Part shown: positions 6,407 through 12,954 of the stretch, piece by piece
Numbering within the stretch: the first letter of the stretch is position 1
How the letters are laid out: every line of letters starts with the position of its first letter
Assembly: GCF_014859565.1 (NCBI RefSeq)
Contig: NZ_JACUUA010000060.1
Span: 1-18,702, forward strand
Source of the DNA: Marinospirillum sp.
GTDB lineage: Bacteria > Pseudomonadota > Gammaproteobacteria > Pseudomonadales > Halomonadaceae
Direction of reading: 5' to 3'
Length of the DNA: 18,702 nt
The notes under the pieces: model-generated
What the model was told of the DNA's origin: nothing
Databases searched by the model: none
What the model saw: the letters and a program-made list of their open reading frames with translations, nothing else
Position numbers and translations under genes: made by a program

Positions 6407-6539
6407 TTTTGGGCTGCATTGAGAAGTGCGACTTTTCCGGCGCGGGGAGCAGCAAAAGGTATTGGGAGCCTGCGACCTTTACCGCTTGCTGCGGGCGACG
6501 GATTAGAAGCGCTGACCTTTGCAGCCCTAAAAACCGGCT
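6401..6539 (+). other. 139-nt domain closed by a 17-bp stem
   Basis: AGCCGGTTTTGGGCTGC (6401-6417) pairs with 6521-6539 in all 17 positions, with a 2-nt bulge (TA, 6528-6529) on the 3' side. The enclosed 103 nt contain further short complementary G+C-rich segments. It lies between E3 copy 2 and E2 copy 2 and may belong to the same structured unit. Confidence 0.6.
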
Positions 6540-6558
6540 GGGTGGGGGAGGCGGGGGA

Positions 6559-6599
6559 CTTGCTTTAAAGCCGCATGGGTTTTGCGGCTGAGAAGCAAG
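6559..6599 (+). repeat. E2 hairpin, copy 2, with UGGGUUUU loop
   Basis: CTTGCTT (6559-6565) pairs with AAGCAAG (6593-6599), a 3x3 internal loop follows, then AGCCGC (6569-6574) pairs with GCGGCT (6584-6589) around ATGGGTTTT. Stem sequences differ from E2 copy 1 while pairing, loop and the preceding G-rich run are retained. Confidence 0.65.
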
Positions 6600-6630
6600 C
6601 CGCTGAACGTGACGCACCACAACACTAGCA

Positions 6631-6660
6631 GCCCATGATAACGAGCGAGTTATCATGGGC
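6631..6660. repeat. Palindrome with 12-bp arms, CATGATAAC core (first)
   Basis: GCCCATGATAAC (6631-6642), spacer GAGCGA, GTTATCATGGGC (6649-6660). Arms are perfect. It shares the core CATGATAAC/GTTATCATG with the palindrome at 6720-6745; outer bases and spacer differ. Confidence 0.7.
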
Positions 6661-6719
6661 TTGTATCACACGCGATGCGCCAAGGGTTTTGGGAGCTAGC
6701 TGAACCAGTAAAATTGTTC

Positions 6720-6745
6720 GTTCATGATAACTTGTTATCATGAAC
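6720..6745. repeat. Palindrome with 12-bp arms, CATGATAAC core (second)
   Basis: GTTCATGATAAC (6720-6731), spacer TT, GTTATCATGAAC (6734-6745), arms perfect. Compared with the first palindrome, the outer three bases of each arm have changed on both sides together, keeping the symmetry. Confidence 0.7.
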
Positions 6746-6762
6746 CTCTGGATGCCGACCGG

Positions 6763-6792
6763 GTTTCCGCTGCTCGGGCGGGAGAGCCAAGC
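6763..6792 (+). repeat. E3 hairpin module, copy 3
   Basis: CGGGTTTCC then CCGC paired with GCGG around TGCTCGG, then GAGAGCC as in copy 2. It is the shortest of the three copies and precedes E1 copy C by about 30 bp. Confidence 0.45.
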
Positions 6793-6823
6793 GCCTGCTG
6801 AAAAAAACTGGGACACTCGATTC

Positions 6824-7040
6824 AGCCGGTGAAGCGCCGGTTTGCAGTGAAAGCCTGGGAGCAAATGACCAACCAGAACAAAGCCAAGGGCAGGCCAGCC
6901 AGCCGAGCTGAAGCGGTGTGGCCGTGGGTTTTGGCCGCAAAAGCTTGTGCTTGGCGGCTGTTGGCCTGCCTACACAATGCACCAGAACACTAACCGAAGG
7001 CACGGCTCTCAGGCTGGAACAGCAAAAGGGGCGCTGGTGT
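6824..7040 (+). ncRNA. Candidate structured RNA element E1, copy C (diverged)
   Basis: The most diverged copy and so the most informative. P0 is 6833-6838 with 7030-7035, P1 6853-6862 with 7005-7014. P2 has become GGCAGGCCA (6889-6897) with TGGCCTGCC (6962-6970): the T-A pair of copy A is now A-T. In P3 the AAAC/GTTT helix is AAGC/GCTT (6911-6914 with 6943-6946) and the distal part is CCGAGC with GCTTGG (6903-6908 with 6949-6954), again paired, including a G-U. P4 and its GTGGGTTTT loop are unchanged. Such paired changes argue for selection on structure. Confidence 0.6.
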
Positions 7041-7155
7041 AGAAAAAAGACTGTGGCGTGAATTTTAAGGGCGCTTGGCTGGGTGGGTGCAGCGGATCTG
7101 CGCGGAAGCCCCCTGTGGGCTGACGGGCAGACTTTTTGTCTCGGTGCAGTAAAAA

Positions 7156-7773
7156 CTAAGAGCTGGGTACCATACCCATGCGTTTGATGTAATCGTTTAG
7201 ACTGGATGGAGGGATTTCTAAAAGCTTGGCTATGGAACGCTGGCTCAGGTTTTTATCCAGCAGCTTCTGGATTCTTTCTTTTTTAGCGTCCAATTTCAGT
7301 TTTTCAGCTTTACCTGGTGGCCGCCCCAGAATCTTACCGGCCTTCTTTCTTGCTGCTAATGCCTCTTTCGTCCGCATCGAGATAAACTCCCTTTCGATCT
7401 CTGCAGCCATGCCCAAAACCGTTGCGGTAATCGTGGCTTGCAGTGAACCATCAAAGATCATTTTTTGTTTGGCGATATGAACGCTAATTTTCTGCTCAGT
7501 GCATTTTTCCAGCACCTCCAACACCTGCAGGGTGCTCCTCGCTATTCGGCTGATTTCGGCAAAAATCAAAACAGAACCCTGGGGCAGTTCATCCAGCATT
7601 TTTCCCAGCTTCCGCTGCCGCCACTTCTTTTTGCCACTGGCTGTATCTTCAACAAACTCTAAGCCAGAAAACCCCTGAGCATTCGCATACTCAAGGATGC
7701 CGTGGCGTTGGTTATCCACGTCCTGAGCATCAGTTGAAACTCTCAAATAAGCTGTAATTTTCTGTTTGCTCAT
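7156..7773 (-). CDS. Serine recombinase (resolvase/invertase) with C-terminal HTH
   Basis: A complete 205-residue small serine recombinase. The catalytic motif is TAYLRVSTDAQD (serine 13), followed by EISRIARS and the E-helix segment GMAAEIEREFISMRTKEAL. The C-terminal GRPPGKAEKL leads to a basic HTH (about residues 168-200, NLSQRSIAKLLEIPPSSLNDY). Its position 37 bp after the replication gene on the same strand fits a plasmid multimer resolvase. Three copies of GGTGTAACWG lie immediately upstream of and into the replication gene's end (7774-7864), a natural location for its recombination or operator site. It shares the family but little sequence with the truncated recombinase at the left edge. 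Confidence 0.95.
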   Translation of the reverse strand: MSKQKITAYLRVSTDAQDVDNQRHGILEYANAQGFSGLEFVEDTASGKKKWRQRKLGKMLDELPQGSVLIFAEISRIARSTLQVLEVLEKCTEQKISVHIAKQKMIFDGSLQATITATVLGMAAEIEREFISMRTKEALAARKKAGKILGRPPGKAEKLKLDAKKERIQKLLDKNLSQRSIAKLLEIPPSSLNDYIKRMGMVPSS

Positions 7774-7864
7774 GGTGTAACAGAAGCCCCGCCGCTTATA
7801 AGAAAAGAAATTATCCTGTTACACCCTCTAGCCCTTGTCCTACAAGGCTTTCAGGGTGTAACTG
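7774..7864. promoter_or_regulatory. Three GGTGTAACWG repeats at the resolvase start: candidate res/operator
   Basis: GGTGTAACAG (7774-7783), its inverse CTGTTACACC (7816-7825) and GGTGTAACTG (7855-7864) are spaced 42 and 39 bp apart (start to start) in alternating orientation. The first abuts the resolvase start codon; the last is in the C-terminal codons of the replication gene. Resolvases of this family often bind several short sites next to their own gene, but no match to a known res consensus was made. Confidence 0.4.
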
Positions 7865-10438
7865 TACATTTTTTTTAGCCTGAATTTTTAGCTTCATAAC
7901 CGCTGTTTTTCTGGCTGAAAATTTTTCTACATCAGCAAGCGTATTAGCAGAATAAACCCACTGGTCAGCAGCGGTTCTCCAGCTACTTACCCGGCTGGAT
8001 TGCAACTCAAAACCCCAGCCGGTGAGCAGATTTTTTAACCAGGCTGTATGCAGGCGCTTGGGTGCTTTTGCAGCCGGTGGTTTGGTGATCAGATGGTAGG
8101 TTGGTTTGACTGCTTTCCGGAAAGTTGTGCTTAGGCGCTCGGCATCGGTACCAGTAAACCGAATTTCACCGTTTACATCTTTAAGGTCATCAATAATCCG
8201 GCTCACCAGCTCGACCTGCTGGGCTGTGTGCTTTTTGAAGGCAAAAACGCTTTGCTCGGCATCACCAGAAAGTGCATCCAGATCAACACCAGCGGCGGCG
8301 GCTTTGAGCAGGGTTTGCCGTTCAACCTGTTTAATCAGCCCACCAAAAATAGCTTTTTTAGCCAGCTCATGCGGTAGGTTCCCAGCTGAGTCAAAATCGG
8401 CATACCCAAGCTGTAATGCCTGTTCGATCTGATAGCGGGCTAGTTTTGCAGCATCTTTTTCTCTACCGGCACTGACTGCTGATAAATGATCAGCTTCCAG
8501 TTCGTTAATGCGCTCTGCTGTGCGCGTGCTTTCGATCTCTTTCTCTTTGGTTTCCAGCTGCGCCTGTGCGACTTCTTCAATACCTTCTCTATTGGATTCT
8601 TCGTAACAGGTAGAAACTTGAATACTCGCATTCAGCAGGTGACCGTGCAGGATCAGGAAGGGGTTAGAAGAATTGAGGTTTTTTTGCTGCAGGGCTGCAA
8701 TTTGTCCGGTAGTAAAAGTGCAGTTTATTGCTACTTCACCACCGTCTTGCCAAGCCGCTTGCTGGGCTTCTAATTCCAGCTCTTGTGCTGGTATGTATTC
8801 GCGCTGAGGCCGCATAAAATGCGAGTTGGCCGCGATTTTAACGGTGCCACCGGCAGCCCATCTAAACCGTCTTGCTAACTGCCAGATTGCAGGTGCATCA
8901 AGGCTATCATGGGTGATAAAGCCAAAAATGTTGGCCTCAATGCTGGTTACACTGAACCCTGAGCTGAGTACCGGACTGTAGACAATTAATTGATATTCTG
9001 TGGCTTGTGCATTGGGATCAGCTAAAAAACGTGCCTGCTCTTGCTCGGCGGTAGTGCGTGCTGTCAGCAATAAAGAACGACCGGAACACTCGCGTGAATA
9101 GAGCGCATGGGCAGCCTCGGCCCCGCGCCGGGTGGTGCAGAAGATGACAGTTTTTCTGCCAGCTTGAAGGCTTTTAATCACTGATTCATGCAGGGGCTGA
9201 TTGTCTTTCTTCTTTCCATTTACTTTAACGCGCTGGGCCGGGAAGAGTTCAACTCTGGGTGGTAGGTGGGCCTGCTCATTACAGGCAAAAATCGGCAGAT
9301 TCAGCTGCTTAACAAGATGGGCGGTTGTGGGGGTAACATCACCATCGAGGGCAACTATCTGCACCCCGAAGAGCGTACAACCATCCAGTAGCGTCAAAAA
9401 TCGCTGTTTTTGCTGGCCGCTTAAAATGCTGGAGGCACCGAAAAGCAAGCTGGACACCTGGGCGGCTTCGTCGATGACCAGCAGCCCATTTTTAGATGCC
9501 AGGTCGGTGATCAACGGCATCATGCTCTCACGGGTTGCCCCGTGTACGGTGCTGGATATGCCGCCACTCAGTTCCAATAGCTCTGGCGTTTCCGTGTAAA
9601 TGTCCAGCTCCAGGGTTTCTGCATTTTGGCCTGCCAGGCTGCGGAGAACAGTGACGGCCAGAACCGGCCTCCCTGCTTTTCTGGCTTTTTCGATCAACGG
9701 CTTGGCTAGGCCGGAAGTCTTGCCGGTGCCCAAGGGAGCCTGAACAAAGGCACTTTTTCCCTCGGTTAGCGCTTTCTCAAGGCTGGAAAACCGGGTGAAT
9801 TTTTTAACCACCGGAATTGACTGATGCATTGGTGCGGCACGACCAGCCAAGTGATGCGCCCACCATTGTTGGGCTTTTACCAGATCAACACCGGCTTGCT
9901 GTGCGGCTTTTTCTAGTCCTTGGGGATTGATTCCAGCCTTGTGTTCGTAGCAAGCTTTAATTAAGGCTTGGCGTGGGGTTTGGTGGGCAGCACTGACGAG
10001 GGGTTTACCCAGTAACTCACTGATTTTTTCCTGAGCCTGAGCAGCCCTTTTTTCATCTTCTGGCGTGACCAGACCACGCCTTTTTTTATTGCTGAACGCA
10101 GTCAGAATCAGGCGCTCATTCGCCGCCGATTCCTCGGCTTTTTTACGCGCCCATTCGCGCTTTTCATTGGCGGAAAAACTACGCTCATCAGTGATCAGGT
10201 CTTGAGCAGTCAGCCCTACTGCATCGCGGATTTCGCTGTGCGAGTGACCGGCATAGCAGTAAAAAACCACACGGGAGCGGTCGAACTGACTGTCCGGCTG
10301 CATTTCCGTAATAACCAGTTTGCGCTCTTTACGTTTTTTTGAATTTTCGCGGGAACAACAGGGGCAGGCGGCGCGGTGGTCGTGCTTGCCGGATGATTGC
10401 ACAAAATCAAAGAAGGATAGAATCTGCTCAAGCTGCAT
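7811..10438 (-). CDS. Plasmid replication protein: zinc-finger/primase-like N-terminus plus superfamily 2 helicase
   Basis: An 875-residue protein of the type annotated as CyRepA1-family or herpes-origin-binding-like replication protein. The N-terminus has a CHC2-like zinc-binding pattern (CPCC at 25-28, FYCYAGHSH at 59-67) as in DnaG-type primases. A helicase core follows: Walker A APLGTGKT (234-241), LLVIDEAAQV with the DEAA box (323-326), and later motifs such as VYSPVLSSGFSV and the arginine-rich QLARRFRW. The C-terminal third is helical and charged. It probably recognises the origin and unwinds or primes DNA. I chose ATG 10438 because GGAGG precedes it by 9 bp; an upstream TTG at 10483 would add 15 residues. 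Upstream lies a small gene, downstream the resolvase, all on one strand. Confidence 0.88.
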   Translation of the reverse strand: MQLEQILSFFDFVQSSGKHDHRAACPCCSRENSKKRKERKLVITEMQPDSQFDRSRVVFYCYAGHSHSEIRDAVGLTAQDLITDERSFSANEKREWARKKAEESAANERLILTAFSNKKRRGLVTPEDEKRAAQAQEKISELLGKPLVSAAHQTPRQALIKACYEHKAGINPQGLEKAAQQAGVDLVKAQQWWAHHLAGRAAPMHQSIPVVKKFTRFSSLEKALTEGKSAFVQAPLGTGKTSGLAKPLIEKARKAGRPVLAVTVLRSLAGQNAETLELDIYTETPELLELSGGISSTVHGATRESMMPLITDLASKNGLLVIDEAAQVSSLLFGASSILSGQQKQRFLTLLDGCTLFGVQIVALDGDVTPTTAHLVKQLNLPIFACNEQAHLPPRVELFPAQRVKVNGKKKDNQPLHESVIKSLQAGRKTVIFCTTRRGAEAAHALYSRECSGRSLLLTARTTAEQEQARFLADPNAQATEYQLIVYSPVLSSGFSVTSIEANIFGFITHDSLDAPAIWQLARRFRWAAGGTVKIAANSHFMRPQREYIPAQELELEAQQAAWQDGGEVAINCTFTTGQIAALQQKNLNSSNPFLILHGHLLNASIQVSTCYEESNREGIEEVAQAQLETKEKEIESTRTAERINELEADHLSAVSAGREKDAAKLARYQIEQALQLGYADFDSAGNLPHELAKKAIFGGLIKQVERQTLLKAAAAGVDLDALSGDAEQSVFAFKKHTAQQVELVSRIIDDLKDVNGEIRFTGTDAERLSTTFRKAVKPTYHLITKPPAAKAPKRLHTAWLKNLLTGWGFELQSSRVSSWRTAADQWVYSANTLADVEKFSARKTAVMKLKIQAKKNVQLHPESLVGQGLEGVTG

Positions 10439-10651
10439 AACGGGGAGCCTCCATGCTTTTTTGCCCTGAAATTTTTGGGGCAATTTTTCTTGTTAGTTGG
10501 CGTCCTTCTGTTTTGTTATAAAACAATTTAACGCAGGTAGATAACTTGCGCTCTTGATTAAGAGCAAATAAACTGATCATTGTGATTACCTTGTAATGGA
10601 TTACACAGGTTAGAGGGTGTTACCAGCACCCTCTAACCAGCCTCTCAATTC
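10439..10651. other. Intergenic region upstream of the replication gene
   Basis: This 213-bp A+T-rich stretch holds GCTCTT-GATT-AAGAGC (10550-10565), TTGTT-ATAA-AACAA near 10513-10525, two GATTAC direct repeats near 10583-10605, and the hairpin at 10608-10638. There is no clear iteron array. It is a candidate promoter and possible origin region. Confidence 0.45.
10608..10638. repeat. Hairpin with 12-bp perfect arms after the 10652-10879 gene
   Basis: GGTTAGAGGGTG (10608-10619) and CACCCTCTAACC (10627-10638) around TTACCAG. It follows the stop of the small minus-strand gene by 13 bp but has no T-run. Its TAGAGGGTGTTAC matches the inverse of 7818-7830, just beyond the end of the replication gene, in 12 of 13 bases. 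Confidence 0.6.
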
Positions 10652-10879
10652 CTACATCTTTACTAATACTTCATCAAACCCCACTTTTTTTGCAGCTGCA
10701 AAAGCGGCTTTAGCGGTCTTGAACCGCCTAATTTCATGTCTGTAAGTTTCTAACTTTAACCACTGATCTGTTAGCTTGTTTCGGAAAAACAGCAGGCAAC
10801 AACCATCGTTATCTATTTTTATTTGACTTTGGTCAAGCACCTGATTCTTCTTCAGTGAAATCGCGTCGCGTAACTGCAT
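10652..10879 (-). CDS. Small hypothetical protein upstream of the replication gene
   Basis: I do not recognise this 75-residue protein. It is basic and helical toward the C-terminus (FKTAKAAFAAAKKVGFDEVL) with a short strand-rich middle (GCCLLFFRNKL). The ATG at 10879 has GAGGA 9 bp upstream; a TTG two codons earlier is possible. It precedes the replication gene on the same strand, separated by 213 bp including a strong hairpin, so the two may be separate transcripts. Size and position fit a plasmid copy-number or accessory replication protein, but nothing in the sequence proves that. Confidence 0.6.
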   Translation of the reverse strand: MQLRDAISLKKNQVLDQSQIKIDNDGCCLLFFRNKLTDQWLKLETYRHEIRRFKTAKAAFAAAKKVGFDEVLVKM

Positions 10880-10972
10880 AATCAAAAATCCTCAACTAAT
10901 ACCCATCTGCAAAATTTACATTTTGCGCCACAAAAGTCAACTCGTTTGACTGTTCAGCTAGGGATAAAAATC

Positions 10973-11263
10973 ATGAGTGAAAAACAGGGAGTCTATGAAG
11001 TACACCGGAAAAACAGTGAGTTGCTAGAGCATCAGTTACCAGGCATTGACGAAGACCTAGACTTGAGCTTTGAAAGACTGCCCTTTGAGTACCGGACAAA
11101 TGAAGAGAGAGAGGCGTTTTTGAAAGTACGCTATCAAGGCATAAGGTCGCTCAGTGAGCAAGAGCTAGATCTTTTTGATCGAATGATTAAACGAATGGCT
11201 GTGCCTGTTTATAGGCTGTATCCGAATGAGATTAGTGAACTACAGGCCAAGGTGAGAAGGTGA
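10973..11263 (+). CDS. Small hypothetical protein, first gene of the plus-strand block
   Basis: A 96-residue, charged, apparently cytoplasmic protein with no recognised domain. It is acidic in the middle (PGIDEDLDLSFERL) and ends with a leucine-rich, basic helical part. The ATG at 10973 has AGGG 9-10 bp upstream; an in-frame upstream start would add nine residues. It is divergent from the gene ending at 10652, so the gap 10880-10972 probably carries both promoters. A folded intergenic stretch separates it from the ATPase gene. Confidence 0.65.
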   Translation: MSEKQGVYEVHRKNSELLEHQLPGIDEDLDLSFERLPFEYRTNEEREAFLKVRYQGIRSLSEQELDLFDRMIKRMAVPVYRLYPNEISELQAKVRR

Positions 11264-11281
11264 CCGAATAATACGTTGGTT

Positions 11282-11315
11282 TATCCCGGACGCTTTGCCA
11301 ATATTGGTCGGGATA
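11282..11315 (+). repeat. Nested hairpin after the 10973-11263 gene
   Basis: TATCCCGG (11282-11289) pairs with TCGGGATA (11308-11315), and the loop contains the perfect palindrome CCAATATTGG (11298-11307). No T-run follows directly, so termination is uncertain. Confidence 0.4.
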
Positions 11316-11357
11316 GACTGGGTACGTCGGACTCACCCCCCTTACCTGCGGTTTTTT

Positions 11358-11381
11358 TTATTTTCGGAAATCCGAAAATAA
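11358..11381. promoter_or_regulatory. 11-bp-arm palindrome upstream of the ATPase operon
   Basis: TTATTTTCGGA-AA-TCCGAAAATAA is perfectly symmetric, preceded by a run of eight T and followed closely by a smaller palindrome, TGTCC-ATT-GGACA (11386-11398), and then the ribosome site of the ATPase gene. It could be an operator for the downstream cluster. The T-run is on the 5' side, so it could also terminate minus-strand transcription. Confidence 0.55.
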
Positions 11382-11413
11382 CAAATGTCCATTGGACAAG
11401 GAGAACCCCTGCT

Positions 11414-12157
11414 ATGCGATACCTGAAACTGAAAAAACACTGCCGTCCCCGCGCTGATGGCACGGTGATTGTTGACCCCATCATTGTTGATTCCCCCCGC
11501 AAATACGCTGCACAGCGAGAACGCCGTGAAACCTACATCAGTAAAAGAAAATGTCATCTGGTGTTTGGTGCCCACGATTCGGGCAAGAGCCGCTGGCTCC
11601 AGCGGATGCACGGAAAATGGGAAAAAATCTGGGGTGCAAAAATTAGTGCTGCGCCGGTTTTTTTGGGGGCATTACATCCAGTCAGTACCTGGACTGACCA
11701 ACCCCATGTTGAGAAATGGCACGATAAACTGGAAAAAGCCGCTGCAGAGCATGATCCCGATTACACCCTTCGGCCCTGGGCAAAGCTGAATCAGCAACAA
11801 AGATCCGAGCGGTTGGCCGACTACCTGGCGGACACCGGTGCGCTTTTGTTTATTGACGACGCGCACAAACTCACTGGCCGAAAACTTGAACTGGCGCGGC
11901 GTTGCGTGATTTCAGCCAATATCTGGCTGATTGCAACCAGCCAAGAAAACAGGTTACCGCCGAACCTACGCACGATAATTGACCGGCGCGAACCCCAGCG
12001 CACACGACTGATGACTGATGCCGCTTACGATGCCACCAGCATTGTTATGTGGCTGATCATCGTGATTGCCATAGGCATTGGCTGGTGGGAAGCCGCTCTG
12101 ATCCTCGGTGGTTTAAAAGTTCTCGGCAGCGGGAGACGCGCAGCGCGACCCGACTAA
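11414..12157 (+). CDS. P-loop ATPase with C-terminal membrane segment (Zot/AAA-like)
   Basis: A 247-residue NTPase. Walker A is GAHDSGKS (52-59), Walker B ALLFIDDA (143-150), a sensor-1-like LIATSQ sits at 172-177 and a possible arginine finger at DRREP (190-194), the layout of AAA-type ATPases. A hydrophobic segment at about 208-238 (VMWLIIVIAIGIGWW and following) should anchor it in the inner membrane, leaving a short basic tail. Size, P-loop-plus-anchor design and the adjacent exported protein recall Zot-like morphogenesis ATPases of filamentous phages, although there the membrane segment precedes a periplasmic domain that is missing here. Start: ATG with AAGGAG 10 bp upstream. It opens a tightly packed six-gene run ending with endonuclease I. 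Confidence 0.8.
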   Translation: MRYLKLKKHCRPRADGTVIVDPIIVDSPRKYAAQRERRETYISKRKCHLVFGAHDSGKSRWLQRMHGKWEKIWGAKISAAPVFLGALHPVSTWTDQPHVEKWHDKLEKAAAEHDPDYTLRPWAKLNQQQRSERLADYLADTGALLFIDDAHKLTGRKLELARRCVISANIWLIATSQENRLPPNLRTIIDRREPQRTRLMTDAAYDATSIVMWLIIVIAIGIGWWEAALILGGLKVLGSGRRAARPD

Positions 12158-12177
12158 CACTGAAAAGGAGTTCAGAA

Positions 12178-12954
12178 ATGAAAAGAGTAAAACTGAATAA
12201 AACGGTTTTTTTGCTGATAATTGCTCTTTTTTCGGCGCAATTAGCCGCAGAAGAACAACGTGGCTGGTGGCCGTTGCATAACCCCTGGGCCGATGCCGCC
12301 AGCGACCCAGAACCCCCTCCACGGGTACGCCCCTACGAGCTGCCGCGTTTTGACGAACAAACCCAGGGCGACCACCATACACAAATCCCCCCGCTGCAAT
12401 CTGCTCCTTATGTTGATGGTGACCTTATTTTTAAAAGCGTGACCAACTGCTACCCAGAACCTAGTAAATTTCGCTTGGAGCTTGAGTTAGAAGGGCGTTA
12501 TGGCAACCGGGGGTACTATGACCCCACCGGCCAGACTGATCTGGGCGGCTATTACGCAGGAATTGTTGCGCGGATGCCGCTCTACTCAGCAACGGAACTG
12601 AATAGAGAACGAGAGCGCGAGTACATGCGGCGCACCGCCACTGCTGAAACCATCGGGCAACTGATGGCCGCGCTTGCCCAGCGCAATCATGCTGTCCGTG
12701 AACTGGGGCTTTATTCCAGCTTGGAAGCCAGGTCACAGGTGCGGGTTGCTCAGGGTGTGGTTGGTGTAGATGAGCAAGTTCAGCACCTGACGAAAGTTGC
12801 TCAAGCACAACAAGCACTGATCATGGCGGAAACTGCGCTAGTGCAGCATCGTTTAATACTCGTTGGTCAGTGTGACGACCGACACGCACAAACTGTTAAC
12901 GGCTACTTAAAGCGGATTACACGGCTACCGAGGGCAGGCCATGAAACGCCATAA
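12178..12954 (+). CDS. Exported TolC-like outer-membrane efflux domain protein (single half)
   Basis: A 258-residue protein with a clear signal peptide (basic MKRVKLNK, hydrophobic FLLIIALF, cleavage near AQLAA). After a proline-rich linker, the pattern RLELELEGRYGNRGYYDPTG then YYAGIVARMPLYSATELNRE is a TolC-type beta segment leading into a long alpha-helix. The helical part (about 145-245) has the heptad alanine/leucine/glutamine character of the TolC hairpin and ends in a conserved-type LILVGQC. TolC proteins normally contain two such halves in over 400 residues, so this is a half-size form that would need to oligomerise. Ribosome site AAGGAG precedes the ATG. It follows the ATPase gene by 20 bp. 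Homology is judged by pattern only. Confidence 0.65.
   Translation: MKRVKLNKTVFLLIIALFSAQLAAEEQRGWWPLHNPWADAASDPEPPPRVRPYELPRFDEQTQGDHHTQIPPLQSAPYVDGDLIFKSVTNCYPEPSKFRLELELEGRYGNRGYYDPTGQTDLGGYYAGIVARMPLYSATELNREREREYMRRTATAETIGQLMAALAQRNHAVRELGLYSSLEARSQVRVAQGVVGVDEQVQHLTKVAQAQQALIMAETALVQHRLILVGQCDDRHAQTVNGYLKRITRLPRAGHETP

Larger units (their letters stand above)
5456..7155. other. 1.7-kb non-coding region built of repeated structured modules
   Basis: No reading frame here has convincing codon use or a ribosome site. The region consists of three copies of a folded element (E1: 5697-5860, 6125-6343, 6824-7040), two related G-rich hairpins (E2), three copies of a hairpin module (E3), a domain closed by a 17-bp stem, two long palindromes sharing a core, and a 28-nt inverted copy of the parA leader. 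At the left end, 5514-5524 and 5544-5558 pair over 11 bp with a 4-nt bulge. It sits between the HTH gene and the replication/resolvase genes, so it could be an origin, a resolution or transfer site, or the locus of a large structured RNA. Confidence 0.7.

Noticed and set aside
5321..7003. Three minus-strand open frames sharing a segment RPKPTAT...QTGASPA
   Set aside because: They lie in the three E1 copies and their likeness follows from nucleotide repetition; starts and ends differ and no ribosome sites are present. The compensatory changes support structure, not coding.
8106..9599. Several plus-strand open frames opposite the replication gene
   Set aside because: They are antisense readings of a well-supported 875-residue protein and show no independent start signals.
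12049..12177. Upstream extension of the TolC-like gene
   Set aside because: It would overlap the ATPase gene and lacks a ribosome site; the ATG at 12178 has AAGGAG and begins a proper signal peptide.
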